Assembly (NCBI GenBank): GCA_017405115.1
Contig: JAFRBA010000188.1
Span: 1 to 47,323 of the forward strand
Reading direction: 5' to 3'
Length of the DNA: 47,323 nucleotides
Source: Kiritimatiellia bacterium
Lineage (GTDB): Bacteria; Verrucomicrobiota; Kiritimatiellia; RFP12; UBA1067
The stretch's first letter is position 1. Each line of letters opens with the position of its first letter. The notes beneath the pieces are model-generated. The model was not told the DNA's origin and made no database searches. It saw only the letters and a program-made list of their open reading frames with translations. Both the position numbers and the translations under genes were made by a program. Positions 25,124 to 32,770 of the stretch are shown one piece after another.

Positions 25124-26605
25124 TCAAACCCGATTATTCTCGACCCGAATCTTTCCGGACGACGTGCGCGGAAAGGGCTCCGCGCGGACGACCGTCCTGC
25201 TGATGCGTTTGTAGACGGGGAGCTGGGCGTTGAGCCGCGCAACGGCGCTCTCGACCATTCCCGCGGATATCACTCCGTAGACCTCGGCGGTCAGCTCGCG
25301 CGTCTCCCCGTTGCCGCAGACGACGGCCTCACGTATGCCGGGGATCGCCAGAAGCAGCTCCTCGAGCTCCTCGGGCGCCACCTTCTTGCCGGATGAAAGT
25401 ATGATCGTCCTGGAGGCGCGGCCTGTGATCCACACGAACCCGTCTTCGTCGATGCGCCCCAGGTCCCCGGTGTGGAACCAGCCGTCCGCGTCGATGACCG
25501 CTGCGGTGCGCTCCGGCATGCGGTGGTAGCCGCGCATGACGCACGGCCCGCGGATCAGCAGCTCCCCTTCGCCGGAGACCTTCGTCTCGACGCCCGAGGC
25601 AAGCGACACCCGCCCCTGCGCCCCCACGTGGGGGTCGCCGTCGATCGGCGTCATGGAATAGGCCGCGCAGGTCTCCGTGAGGCCGTAGCCAGTGACCGCG
25701 CGAACCCCGAGGGACGCGAGATGCTCGTAGGCCCGGCGCGGCAGGGGGGCGCCGCCGACGAGTATCCACTCGATCGGCTGGCCCAACGCATCTTCGGCGG
25801 ACTGCGCCTTGAGGCTGATCTTCTGGGCGAGTATCTCCGCGAGCGCGGGCACGAGGAAGGCGAAGTTGACGCGGAAGCGCTCGAACGCGTCGAAGATGCG
25901 GCGGAAGTCGGGGCACACGCCAAGTGCGACGCCCTTGGCCAGCATCAGATAGGTCGTGCAGACACCGAAGATGTGGTGGAGAGGCAGGAGCATCAGAGAA
26001 CGGTCGCCCTCGCGCATCGGCAGGCACTTGGCCGTCCATTCGCAGAACGCCTCGACCCCGGCGACGGTCAGCTCGGCCCCGCGCGGCTCGGATGTCGTGC
26101 CGGAGGTGAACACGATCATCGACGTATCGGCGTAGGTCGCGCCATGGTCCCACACGCTGTCGACGCCGAAGCGGAGCCTCCTCCTGGCAAGCTCCATGAA
26201 GATGTCGGTCTTGCGGGAGCCGAAGCCACCCACTATGAGACCCGGGGTGAGCCGCTCCACGTCGCGCGCCAGGTCGGCGTAGAGGGCGGAGTGGATAAGC
26301 GCTGCGGCGCCCACGAACTTGAGCCGCCGCGAGGCCTCCTCGGCCGTCAGGTTCACGTCGATCGGAACGACAGTCGCTCCGGCGAACATGGTCGCCGCGT
26401 GGGCCACCATCCACGCATAGGAGTTCTCGCCGAGAAGCCCGATCCTCGCGCCGGGCACGTACGTGTGGATGATGCTCACGATGACCGCGATGTCGTCCGT
26501 GAACTGCCGCCACGAGATAGGTAGCGAACGGTCGCCGCTGGCCACGAGGAACGCCGCGTCGTGCGGGCGCTCCTCGCGCATCCTCCTGAACGCCTCGAAG
26601 AGCAT
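25124..26605 (-). CDS. AMP-forming acyl-CoA synthetase/ligase
   Basis: A 493-residue protein with all adenylate-forming signatures in order: M-I-V-F-T-S-G-T-T-S-E-P-R-G (P-loop, near 165), G-Y-G-L-T-E-T-C (near 300), W-F-H-T-G-D-L-G-R-I-D-E-D-G-F-V (near 390) and the C-terminal lysine segment R-T-S-S-G-K-I-R. It activates a carboxylate with ATP, usually a fatty acid, forming acyl-CoA or loading a carrier; substrate not predictable. It follows the IMP cyclohydrolase gene by 9 bp, so the two are probably co-transcribed without an obvious metabolic link. Confidence 0.88.
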   Translation of the reverse strand: MLFEAFRRMREERPHDAAFLVASGDRSLPISWRQFTDDIAVIVSIIHTYVPGARIGLLGENSYAWMVAHAATMFAGATVVPIDVNLTAEEASRRLKFVGAAALIHSALYADLARDVERLTPGLIVGGFGSRKTDIFMELARRRLRFGVDSVWDHGATYADTSMIVFTSGTTSEPRGAELTVAGVEAFCEWTAKCLPMREGDRSLMLLPLHHIFGVCTTYLMLAKGVALGVCPDFRRIFDAFERFRVNFAFLVPALAEILAQKISLKAQSAEDALGQPIEWILVGGAPLPRRAYEHLASLGVRAVTGYGLTETCAAYSMTPIDGDPHVGAQGRVSLASGVETKVSGEGELLIRGPCVMRGYHRMPERTAAVIDADGWFHTGDLGRIDEDGFVWITGRASRTIILSSGKKVAPEELEELLLAIPGIREAVVCGNGETRELTAEVYGVISAGMVESAVARLNAQLPVYKRISRTVVRAEPFPRTSSGKIRVENNRV

Positions 26606-26614
26606 TTGCGGACG

Positions 26615-27295
26615 TCAGTGCAGGCTGTAGGTGCCCTCTACCTCCTCCCAGGTGCGGGAGGTGAAGAACGCCGCAATCGCAGTGTCGTACTGCGCCGTGT
26701 GAGCGAAGGCCTTCTTCATTAGGCGGAAGCGGGTGTCCAGGCCGATCGTGCCGCCGTGGGACTCCAGCTCCTGGACGATCCCTGCGTAGTCGAGGGGATC
26801 GGTCACGGACGCGACGCGGAGGTAGTTCTTCGCCGACGCGCGCACCATGCACGGTCCGCCGATGTCGATGTTGGTGCGGGCCATCTCGGGCGTCACGCCC
26901 TCCTTCGCGACCGTCGCCTGGAACGGGTACAGGTTCACGACGACCATGTCGATCGGCTGAGCCGAGAGTCGCTTCAGGTCGGCCTGGTGGGCGTCGTTGT
27001 AGGTCTCGGAAAGCAGCCCGAGGTAGATCTTGAAGTCGAGCGTCTTGACGAGCCCGCCCTGCATCTCGGGCTGGCCCGTGTAGTCCGACACCGCGACAAG
27101 CGTGCCCTCCGCGCCGGCGCCCAGCACTTCCTTGACCTTCGCGTACGTTCCGCCCGTGGAGTAGATCTTCACGCCGGGGCACGCCGCGACCAGGGCCGGA
27201 ACGAACGACTCGAGCCCGGTCTTGTCGCTCACGCTCATCAGCACGTTGCGCACCCGCACGCGGTTGTCTATGTCTGTGACTATGTTCAACGCCAT
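26615..27295 (-). CDS. purH: Stand-alone IMP cyclohydrolase (N-terminal half of PurH)
   Basis: A 226-residue protein matching only the IMP cyclohydrolase domain of PurH (bifunctional PurH is about 520 residues): S-V-S-D-K-T-G-L near 22, I-Y-S-T-G-G-T near 44, V-N-L-Y-P-F near 121 and I-D-I-G-G-P-C-M-V-R-A-S-A-K-N-Y near 143. The AICAR formyltransferase domain is absent and no separate gene for it is in the window. The loop that normally reads K-T-L-H-P-x-x-H-G-G is K-T-L-D-F-K-I-Y-L-G here, marking a divergent subfamily. AAGGAGGG precedes the ATG. Clean ends argue for a true short gene rather than a truncation. Confidence 0.85.
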   Translation of the reverse strand: MALNIVTDIDNRVRVRNVLMSVSDKTGLESFVPALVAACPGVKIYSTGGTYAKVKEVLGAGAEGTLVAVSDYTGQPEMQGGLVKTLDFKIYLGLLSETYNDAHQADLKRLSAQPIDMVVVNLYPFQATVAKEGVTPEMARTNIDIGGPCMVRASAKNYLRVASVTDPLDYAGIVQELESHGGTIGLDTRFRLMKKAFAHTAQYDTAIAAFFTSRTWEEVEGTYSLH

Positions 27296-27320
27296 CTCGG
27301 AACCCTCCTTGTGCCATGTT

Positions 27321-27352
27321 CCCCCGTCGCGGGGGTTTTGCGTATTATACCA
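27321..27352 (-). promoter_or_regulatory. purH promoter with GC hairpin at the 5' end of the leader
   Basis: The minus-strand -10 TATAAT (27344-27349, preceded by TGG) is followed almost at once by a perfect CCCCC-gcgaC-GGGGG type hairpin (27321-27335) at the very start of the transcript, then AAGGAGGG and the ATG at 27295. The hairpin may protect the 5' end. On the plus strand the same sequence ends in TTTT and could stop readthrough. Confidence 0.5.
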
Positions 27353-27372
27353 TATTCACGGCCACGTAGCGA

Positions 27373-28644
27373 TTACGCCTTCAAGGCCGTGAGCGGCAAC
27401 ACGTAGACTCCGTCTTCCTGCCGTCGGTAGGCAAGCCCAGACTTACCGACGATGACGCCAAGAGCAGTTGGCGGATTATGCTTGAACTTGGAGGCAATCC
27501 TGACGAGCGTCGACGCCGCCTCGTCAACTTGCGACGGGTCGAGCTTGACCTCGAAGGCGCTCCATCCATCGTCGGGCGTCTGGACGACGGCATCAAAATC
27601 GTCTCCGTCGTAGTCCTGATAATGGTACAGCTGCGCCTCCATTGACTCGGCGTATATCTCGAGGTCGCGAAGAGCCAGCGACTCGAACAGCAGTCCGAAC
27701 GTCCGAAGGTCTCTCAGCAGCATCCTGGGCGAAACGCCAAGCAAAGCCGCAGCAAGCGACGGATCGCAGAATCTGCGCTTACTCTGCTGCTTGATGCGCG
27801 ACGGCGACCTTGCGAACGTCGAAAATGGTCTGGTGTCTTGAAGAAGAAACAGTCGATTGAACGCCGCGATGTAGTCCGTCACCGTATTTATGCTCAGACT
27901 CGTATCGTCGAATTCGGCAATGTCGCTTCGTATGGTGTTTGTGCTGGCGGTCGTCGACTCGTTGCGCGCCAATGACCTCAGGCATTTAAGCACCTTCACC
28001 GGATCCCTGTCTATGCCGTCCAGCTTCTGCATGTCAACTTCAACGACGTTGCGGATGTAGTCGCGCGGAATGAGCAACGCCTGATGATGAGTCTTTTCGA
28101 TGCCGCCAGGCCAGCCTCCGCACATGACGAACCCTATCAAATCCTCCAGCGTAGGCTCACGAACCGACTGCACACCGACATCGCGGCCCTTGCACACGTC
28201 CGACAAAGAAACCGCGCATGCAGATGCACCGCTCTCCTGCAGAGACATGGGATGCATGGCAAGACGCGCAATTCTCCCCGTACCGGAATGCAGTACGCCT
28301 TTTTGCTTCGGCGTAGTGGAACCCGTCAGAATGTACCGTCCGCTCTCGGTGCTTTCATCTACTGAATATCGAACCGCATCCCAAATGGCGGGAACATCCT
28401 GCCACTCGTCAATAAGATGCGGAGCATCGCCTTCCAATGCTCGATTGACGTCAAGCGCTGCCAATTTCCGGTTTGCAAAATTTCCGGCAGGGTGCCCGAC
28501 TAGAAATTCACTTTTGGAATGCATTGTGCAAGTCCATGTTTTCCCGCACCACTTAGGGCCTTCCACACAAACTGCACCAAACGTGGAAAGGTAGAAATCC
28601 AGCCGTTTGTCGACAAGCCGTGCCTTGTATTTGTTTCTATCCAT
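27373..28644 (-). CDS. DUF4143-type AAA ATPase
   Basis: From the ATG at 28644 the protein has 423 residues. Walker A is V-E-G-P-K-W-C-G-K-T-W-T near 30, Walker B is H-L-I-D-E-W-Q-D-V near 75, and S-G-R-Y-I-L-T-G-S-T is the sensor region. The C-terminal DUF4143 part ends with D-D-F-D-A-V-V...A-F-E-V-K-L, again PD-(D/E)XK-like. These genes are scattered patchily in anaerobe genomes and their role is unknown. Upstream are a -10 (28666-28671) and a three-copy 23-bp repeat at 28697-28765. Confidence 0.85.
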   Translation of the reverse strand: MDRNKYKARLVDKRLDFYLSTFGAVCVEGPKWCGKTWTCTMHSKSEFLVGHPAGNFANRKLAALDVNRALEGDAPHLIDEWQDVPAIWDAVRYSVDESTESGRYILTGSTTPKQKGVLHSGTGRIARLAMHPMSLQESGASACAVSLSDVCKGRDVGVQSVREPTLEDLIGFVMCGGWPGGIEKTHHQALLIPRDYIRNVVEVDMQKLDGIDRDPVKVLKCLRSLARNESTTASTNTIRSDIAEFDDTSLSINTVTDYIAAFNRLFLLQDTRPFSTFARSPSRIKQQSKRRFCDPSLAAALLGVSPRMLLRDLRTFGLLFESLALRDLEIYAESMEAQLYHYQDYDGDDFDAVVQTPDDGWSAFEVKLDPSQVDEAASTLVRIASKFKHNPPTALGVIVGKSGLAYRRQEDGVYVLPLTALKA

Positions 28645-28696
28645 AATTTCTCCAAAACTGGTTAAATTATACCATATCCACCTCGCCCAAGTCAAC

Positions 28697-28765
28697 CACT
28701 GATATGGATTTTATATTTTCACTGATATGTTTTCTGCATTTTCACTGATATACTTTTACCGAACT
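28697..28765. repeat. Three 23-bp direct repeats, CACTGATAT, upstream of the DUF4143 gene
   Basis: CACTGATAT begins at 28697, 28720 and 28743, an exact 23-bp period, with TTTT preceding the second and third copies. The array starts 25 bp upstream of the DUF4143 -10, the usual place for an operator in this window. TTTTCACTGATA recurs at 46398-46409, at the border of a regulator pseudogene. Confidence 0.65.
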
Positions 28766-28786
28766 TTTTGGGGACACTCCCCAAAA
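28766..28786. repeat. REP-like palindrome GGGGACACTCCCC
   Basis: Nine-base arms TTTTGGGGA and TCCCCAAAA surround CAC. The core is the reverse complement of the GGGAGTGTCCCC unit of the array at 451-573, so it belongs to the same dispersed family. On the minus strand it lies just after the YhhN-DUF998 gene and could act as its terminator. Confidence 0.65.
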
Positions 28787-28801
28787 GAAACCCCAGTCTG
28801 T

Positions 28802-29905
28802 TCACGAAGCGGATTTGCCGCCCGTCCGCCAGGCGAGAGAGCCCGCCCAGACTGCGAAGGACACGATCAGTAGCTTCTGCGTCGTGGTGACATACGGGCT
28901 GAACGGGATCGCCTTCAGGTCGAGGCAAAGCGCAAAGACGATGACAAGCACGACGAACCAGACCGTCCAGGCGAGATCAACCCCCTTCCGGAACCGGGCG
29001 ACGAGGATTGCCGCGCCGCCGAATGTGGCAAGGTAGCATCCGACATTGTGTACCGTCCCGTTGGCGTCGAACGGCACGAACGCAATGGTGCACAGCCCCA
29101 CGACATTCACCGCACCGCCCCAGCCGACGATGATTCTTCGCCATCCGCCGCCGACCCTGCGCACGAGATGCGCCCACACACCAGCCACGCTCGCCGCCGA
29201 CAGGAACATGCCGGCCACGAACCAATAGTGACATGATGGATAGCGAACGCCTCGCACCTTGGTCTCGCCAAGTGCGCTGAGCATCTGCATGAGCGGGTTG
29301 TATCCACCGCCGGGGTAAAGCGTCATCGCCACGAAGAAACAGACGAACCCCGCCGCGCCGAGGGTCAATGCGTACCACCTGATGTCGATTCGCCCAGCGG
29401 CAATGCGCCATTCGCCGCTCCAGAAGAACGACACAAGCAGACACACTTCCGCCGTAATGTATGTCGGACCAATCAGGGCATTGCACCCAGGCATTCGAAC
29501 CAGCCCCCCGCCGATCATCAAGTCGGAAAAGAGCAAGAGCCCGATGCCGCAGACGTAGAATGCGCGGCGCGTCGCGAGCGCGGTGGCGAACGACAGAGCG
29601 GTCAGGACGGAGTAGACACACACGGCTGCGTTCGCCGCAGCGGGCAGGACGGGCGGATGCAGGCGGCAGATGACGAACAGAGAGAGCGGAACCGCCGCCG
29701 CGAAGAACACGCGGATGTCCGGCCTAGCCTCGCGCAGCTGCCCGAGCGTCCAGAACACCTGCGCCAGCGAGAAACCGGCCACGCCGTAGAGGAACTCCAC
29801 GGACGTCGTCGCCGCCCCGCGCACTGCGAGGAACATGTCGCCTATCAGGAACGCGGCGGCAAACCCCGCCAGCATCCAGCAGCGACGAAACGAATTGTAT
29901 TTCAT
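28802..29905 (-). CDS. YhhN-like / DUF998-like fused integral membrane protein
   Basis: A 367-residue, very hydrophobic protein with about 14 predicted membrane segments. The first half resembles YhhN lysoplasmalogenases: F-L-I-G-D-M-F-L-A near 18, Y-G-V-A-G-F-S-L-A-Q near 40 and L-L-L-F-S-D-L-M-I-G near 120, including the G-D and S-D acidic residues of the family. The second half (from ~173) resembles DUF998 (G-G-Y-N-P-L-M-Q-M-L-S-A-L-G-E with later H-Y-W-F-V-A-G-M-F). A lipid-related role is possible but unproven. It is downstream of the GH106 gene, with its own extended -10 (TGCTATAAT; hexamer 29963-29968). Confidence 0.65.
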   Translation of the reverse strand: MKYNSFRRCWMLAGFAAAFLIGDMFLAVRGAATTSVEFLYGVAGFSLAQVFWTLGQLREARPDIRVFFAAAVPLSLFVICRLHPPVLPAAANAAVCVYSVLTALSFATALATRRAFYVCGIGLLLFSDLMIGGGLVRMPGCNALIGPTYITAEVCLLVSFFWSGEWRIAAGRIDIRWYALTLGAAGFVCFFVAMTLYPGGGYNPLMQMLSALGETKVRGVRYPSCHYWFVAGMFLSAASVAGVWAHLVRRVGGGWRRIIVGWGGAVNVVGLCTIAFVPFDANGTVHNVGCYLATFGGAAILVARFRKGVDLAWTVWFVVLVIVFALCLDLKAIPFSPYVTTTQKLLIVSFAVWAGSLAWRTGGKSAS

Positions 29906-29908
29906 GAT

Positions 29909-29962
29909 TTATTCCTTCGAAGCCGTCACCGTCAATACGACCTTGCCACTGTTTTCGCCTGT
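29909..29962 (-). pseudogene. 3' tail of an MDR-type dehydrogenase gene
   Basis: The 82-bp gap between GH106 and the YhhN gene encodes G-E-N-S-G-K-V-V-L-T-V-T-A-S-K-E and a stop. This nearly repeats the C-terminus of the zinc-type dehydrogenase at 38534 (G-E-N-R-G-K-A-V-L-T-V-C). It appears to be all that remains of a related gene. Confidence 0.4.
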
Positions 29963-29987
29963 ATTATAGCAAAACGGCACGGAGTCA

Positions 29988-32684
29988 TCACTCGTTGGTT
30001 GTTTCCGTCCAGATGACTCTGACGGTGCCATATAGCCCAGATGGAAGAAGTGGATGATCCTTGTCGAATGGATTGACACTTGTGGATGTGTTGGCAATCC
30101 GTCTTTCAGGCGGAAGTGCGGCATCACCGATGAGCCGGTTTGGCCAAAGATTCACGACTTCTATCTCCAGCGCATTGCCCTTTCCCTTCAGCTTTGGCAC
30201 AGTAACGGCATAAGGCGGAGTCCATGCGATGCCCAGCTCCTGCCCATTGAGCGACACACGCGCAACGTCTCGAAGATTTCCAAGGTCGATTTCGACTGGC
30301 AAACCGACCGGGCAGCCATGAGGCGCATCGAATGTCTTGCGATAGATTGCCGTTCCAGAATAATGGCGAATGGCTGAGTCTTCATGCTGCGTCCAATCCA
30401 TAAGTAACTGGAACACGACCGGTCCTTGTGGTCCGCCCCACTTCGGATCAAAAAAGACACTCCAGTCACCAGGCAGCTCAGCCGACGATCTGCACGTGCC
30501 TTCCGCCGCTGGTGGCGACAGCATTGAAGCGGCTTCATGATTCAGAAACACGACGAATGTCGATCCGTTTGCGGGCAAGCGCAGATGAACACGCGTCGTG
30601 CGGCCAGAAGACACGGCATTCGCCAACACCCTTCTCCCGACAACAGCGTCCCAGCACTCCACGCGAGCAGCGGCAGACTGCCTGAAAGCGACTGTGATGT
30701 TCCGCAAAAGATTCGTCAGGTTTGCCACAAAGTAAACATCGCCTTCAGGAAGAATTCGGTGTATCCAATCTATGCAAGCCCTGCTGTCATCTTCTTCCAC
30801 CCGGAAGTCCTGGGGCAATGAACCAAGGTCCAAGAAGCGTTTCATGTCGCCGCGCGTCCGCAGGATGGTCGCACCGCTTCGTTCAAGCTCAGTCAGCTTG
30901 TGCACCGCCTCTTCAGGGATCGGATGGATGACTGGCGGCAACTTTTTTTCGAGAGGAGGCAGTCGTCCGGGCTTCATCCGTGCGTTCTTTGGGTTTGCGT
31001 CGGAGAGAAAAACGGCTTTATAGCGCATGCCTGACGGCAAGACGATTTCATTCCCTTCCACTCTGGCACGAAGAAGCATTTCCGTCGGACACAAATCGTA
31101 GTCATACCCAGGGCCAAATCCATCCTCTGGACGCTTCATGCCGAGAAACAGATTTATCGCGTCACCAGCGTAAAGCAGGCAATCTGCGGCGAAGCGCCCA
31201 CGGGAGAGCATCCACGAGCAGCGGGCGAAATAGCGATTCATGGGCGCCGAATACTTCCACCATGTCACCTTCGGGCTGTAGTAGGCTCCGGCGCGGCGCG
31301 TATCGCCGGGCAGTTCGTTCGGATTTATGGACATGAGCATGCCGTGGTAGCAGACACGCGTGAGTCCTTCGCAGAACGCGCGGTCCGCGCACGGCTTGAA
31401 CATCGCGGGCGACTCCTCCCAGTGTGTGCCCATCGTGGTGAACGCCTCGCTTTCCACCGCCGGTATGCCGTACACGTGCGCCGCAGTCGCGCTGTCGCGC
31501 AGCATGAAACGCTGGCTGTCTTCTGGACGGTGGGGACTCGGCATCCAGAACTCCCCCATGGCCACGTCCGCCCGCCCCTGGATCATCCTGGCGTCTCCGT
31601 GGTGGAGATGGGGTCCGCACCCTTCGGTGCTAGACAAAAGCCCATGTCGGTTCGCCACCTCCTTCTGGTAGGCGTAGTGGTTCTCGGCGATCAGTTCTCC
31701 GACGGTCACGTTCCAGTCACGGGCAAACTGCCTTGACCGCTTGCTGGAGATCATCTTCACGCCCGCCTTGACGGGCAACATCGGAAGGAAGTCGTACCCG
31801 CGGCGTTTGCGGAACTCCTCGGCGAAGTTCCATGTCCAGTTGATGGTTCCTGCCTCCCAGCTGTCGCACCAGACTCCCTTGATCGCCGAGCGATCCTCCG
31901 GGGTGAGCTTTTCCAGAAGAGGAGCCACGGTCTTCGACCAATGGTCGTCAAACGCCTCCCTGCTCATGTGGTCGATGAAGCATCCGGCGAAACCGAACTT
32001 CTTCGGCACCGCGCCTGCGCGGATGACCGTCCATTTGCCGGCGCGCGGCGGAGTCCAGACGAAATCGCCGGACGCCTTGTCCAGAAACTTAGACACGTCC
32101 ACGACATCCTCGACCGCCACGTAGCCTTCTTTCTCCGGCACGGCAAGCGCGACGACGTCCCAATACCGCATCGGCGAGCCGTCGGCGTTCTTGGGCGTCT
32201 CTTTCGCGGCCTTCTTCGGCAGCATGGCGCGAATGACACCGTCCGGGCCGGGCTCCACATGTACGCTCGTCAGCAGCAGCTCCTTCTGCGCATGCTCAAG
32301 AGGACAGTCGCTGTTGCCGCAGCCTCCGGGGCCGATCATGATCCACACCCCGAGCCCAAGCCGATGCGCCTCGCGAAGCGCCCATACGATCCGGTCGGCC
32401 CTGACGCCATGCATCTTCCCCTTGAGCGAGGTGTCGCCGTACGGGCTCTTCGCCGACATGTCGGCACCGATGCCTATCATCGTAAAGGCGGATATCCCGA
32501 CCTTCGCGAACTCCTCTAGATCGCTAGTGATGACCTCGCGGGAGCACTTCTCCCCGAGGTTGAAAACCCAGATCGACGGATAGTTGTCCTTCGGCGGCGA
32601 GATAAACCCGTCAAGCAGAGAAATATCGTCCGCCCGAAGCGACATCGCCGACAAAACAGCAATAAGCACGAACCGAAGCTTCAT
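29988..32684 (-). CDS. Secreted GH106 alpha-L-rhamnosidase
   Basis: From the ATG at 32684 (signal peptide MKLRFVLIAVLSAMSLRA) the protein has 898 residues, close to full length for the family. GH106 marks are L-E-E-F-A-K-V-G-I-S-A-F near 36, W-C-D-S-W-E-A-G-T-I-N-W-T near 273 and A-V-E-S-E-A-F-T near 410; the two Glu-bearing motifs are those holding the acid and base in the family. The C-terminal ~150 residues form a GH2-type jelly roll (I-Y-R-K-T-F, V-S-L-N-G-Q-E-L-G-I-A-W-T-P-P). It removes terminal L-rhamnose. It is the fifth gene of the operon starting at 38045, 86 bp after GH92 with no clear promoter between. Confidence 0.9.
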   Translation of the reverse strand: MKLRFVLIAVLSAMSLRADDISLLDGFISPPKDNYPSIWVFNLGEKCSREVITSDLEEFAKVGISAFTMIGIGADMSAKSPYGDTSLKGKMHGVRADRIVWALREAHRLGLGVWIMIGPGGCGNSDCPLEHAQKELLLTSVHVEPGPDGVIRAMLPKKAAKETPKNADGSPMRYWDVVALAVPEKEGYVAVEDVVDVSKFLDKASGDFVWTPPRAGKWTVIRAGAVPKKFGFAGCFIDHMSREAFDDHWSKTVAPLLEKLTPEDRSAIKGVWCDSWEAGTINWTWNFAEEFRKRRGYDFLPMLPVKAGVKMISSKRSRQFARDWNVTVGELIAENHYAYQKEVANRHGLLSSTEGCGPHLHHGDARMIQGRADVAMGEFWMPSPHRPEDSQRFMLRDSATAAHVYGIPAVESEAFTTMGTHWEESPAMFKPCADRAFCEGLTRVCYHGMLMSINPNELPGDTRRAGAYYSPKVTWWKYSAPMNRYFARCSWMLSRGRFAADCLLYAGDAINLFLGMKRPEDGFGPGYDYDLCPTEMLLRARVEGNEIVLPSGMRYKAVFLSDANPKNARMKPGRLPPLEKKLPPVIHPIPEEAVHKLTELERSGATILRTRGDMKRFLDLGSLPQDFRVEEDDSRACIDWIHRILPEGDVYFVANLTNLLRNITVAFRQSAAARVECWDAVVGRRVLANAVSSGRTTRVHLRLPANGSTFVVFLNHEAASMLSPPAAEGTCRSSAELPGDWSVFFDPKWGGPQGPVVFQLLMDWTQHEDSAIRHYSGTAIYRKTFDAPHGCPVGLPVEIDLGNLRDVARVSLNGQELGIAWTPPYAVTVPKLKGKGNALEIEVVNLWPNRLIGDAALPPERRIANTSTSVNPFDKDHPLLPSGLYGTVRVIWTETTNE

Positions 32685-32770
32685 TTTCGTTTTGTATTTT
32701 TTGCATCCCACTAACTTGTTCCTCGCCTATCCATCTTGCCACATAGACATTTCCGACTAAAGCAAGTGCG

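Noticed and set aside
25329..27317. 662-codon minus-strand open frame across the ligase and purH genes
   Set aside because: It overlaps two well-recognised genes in another frame and has Arg/Ala-biased composition with no domain.
20217..28644. The two ATPases (20217-21536, 27373-28644) as parts of one defence system
   Set aside because: They belong to different families, are 6 kb apart with metabolic genes between, and share no regulatory element.
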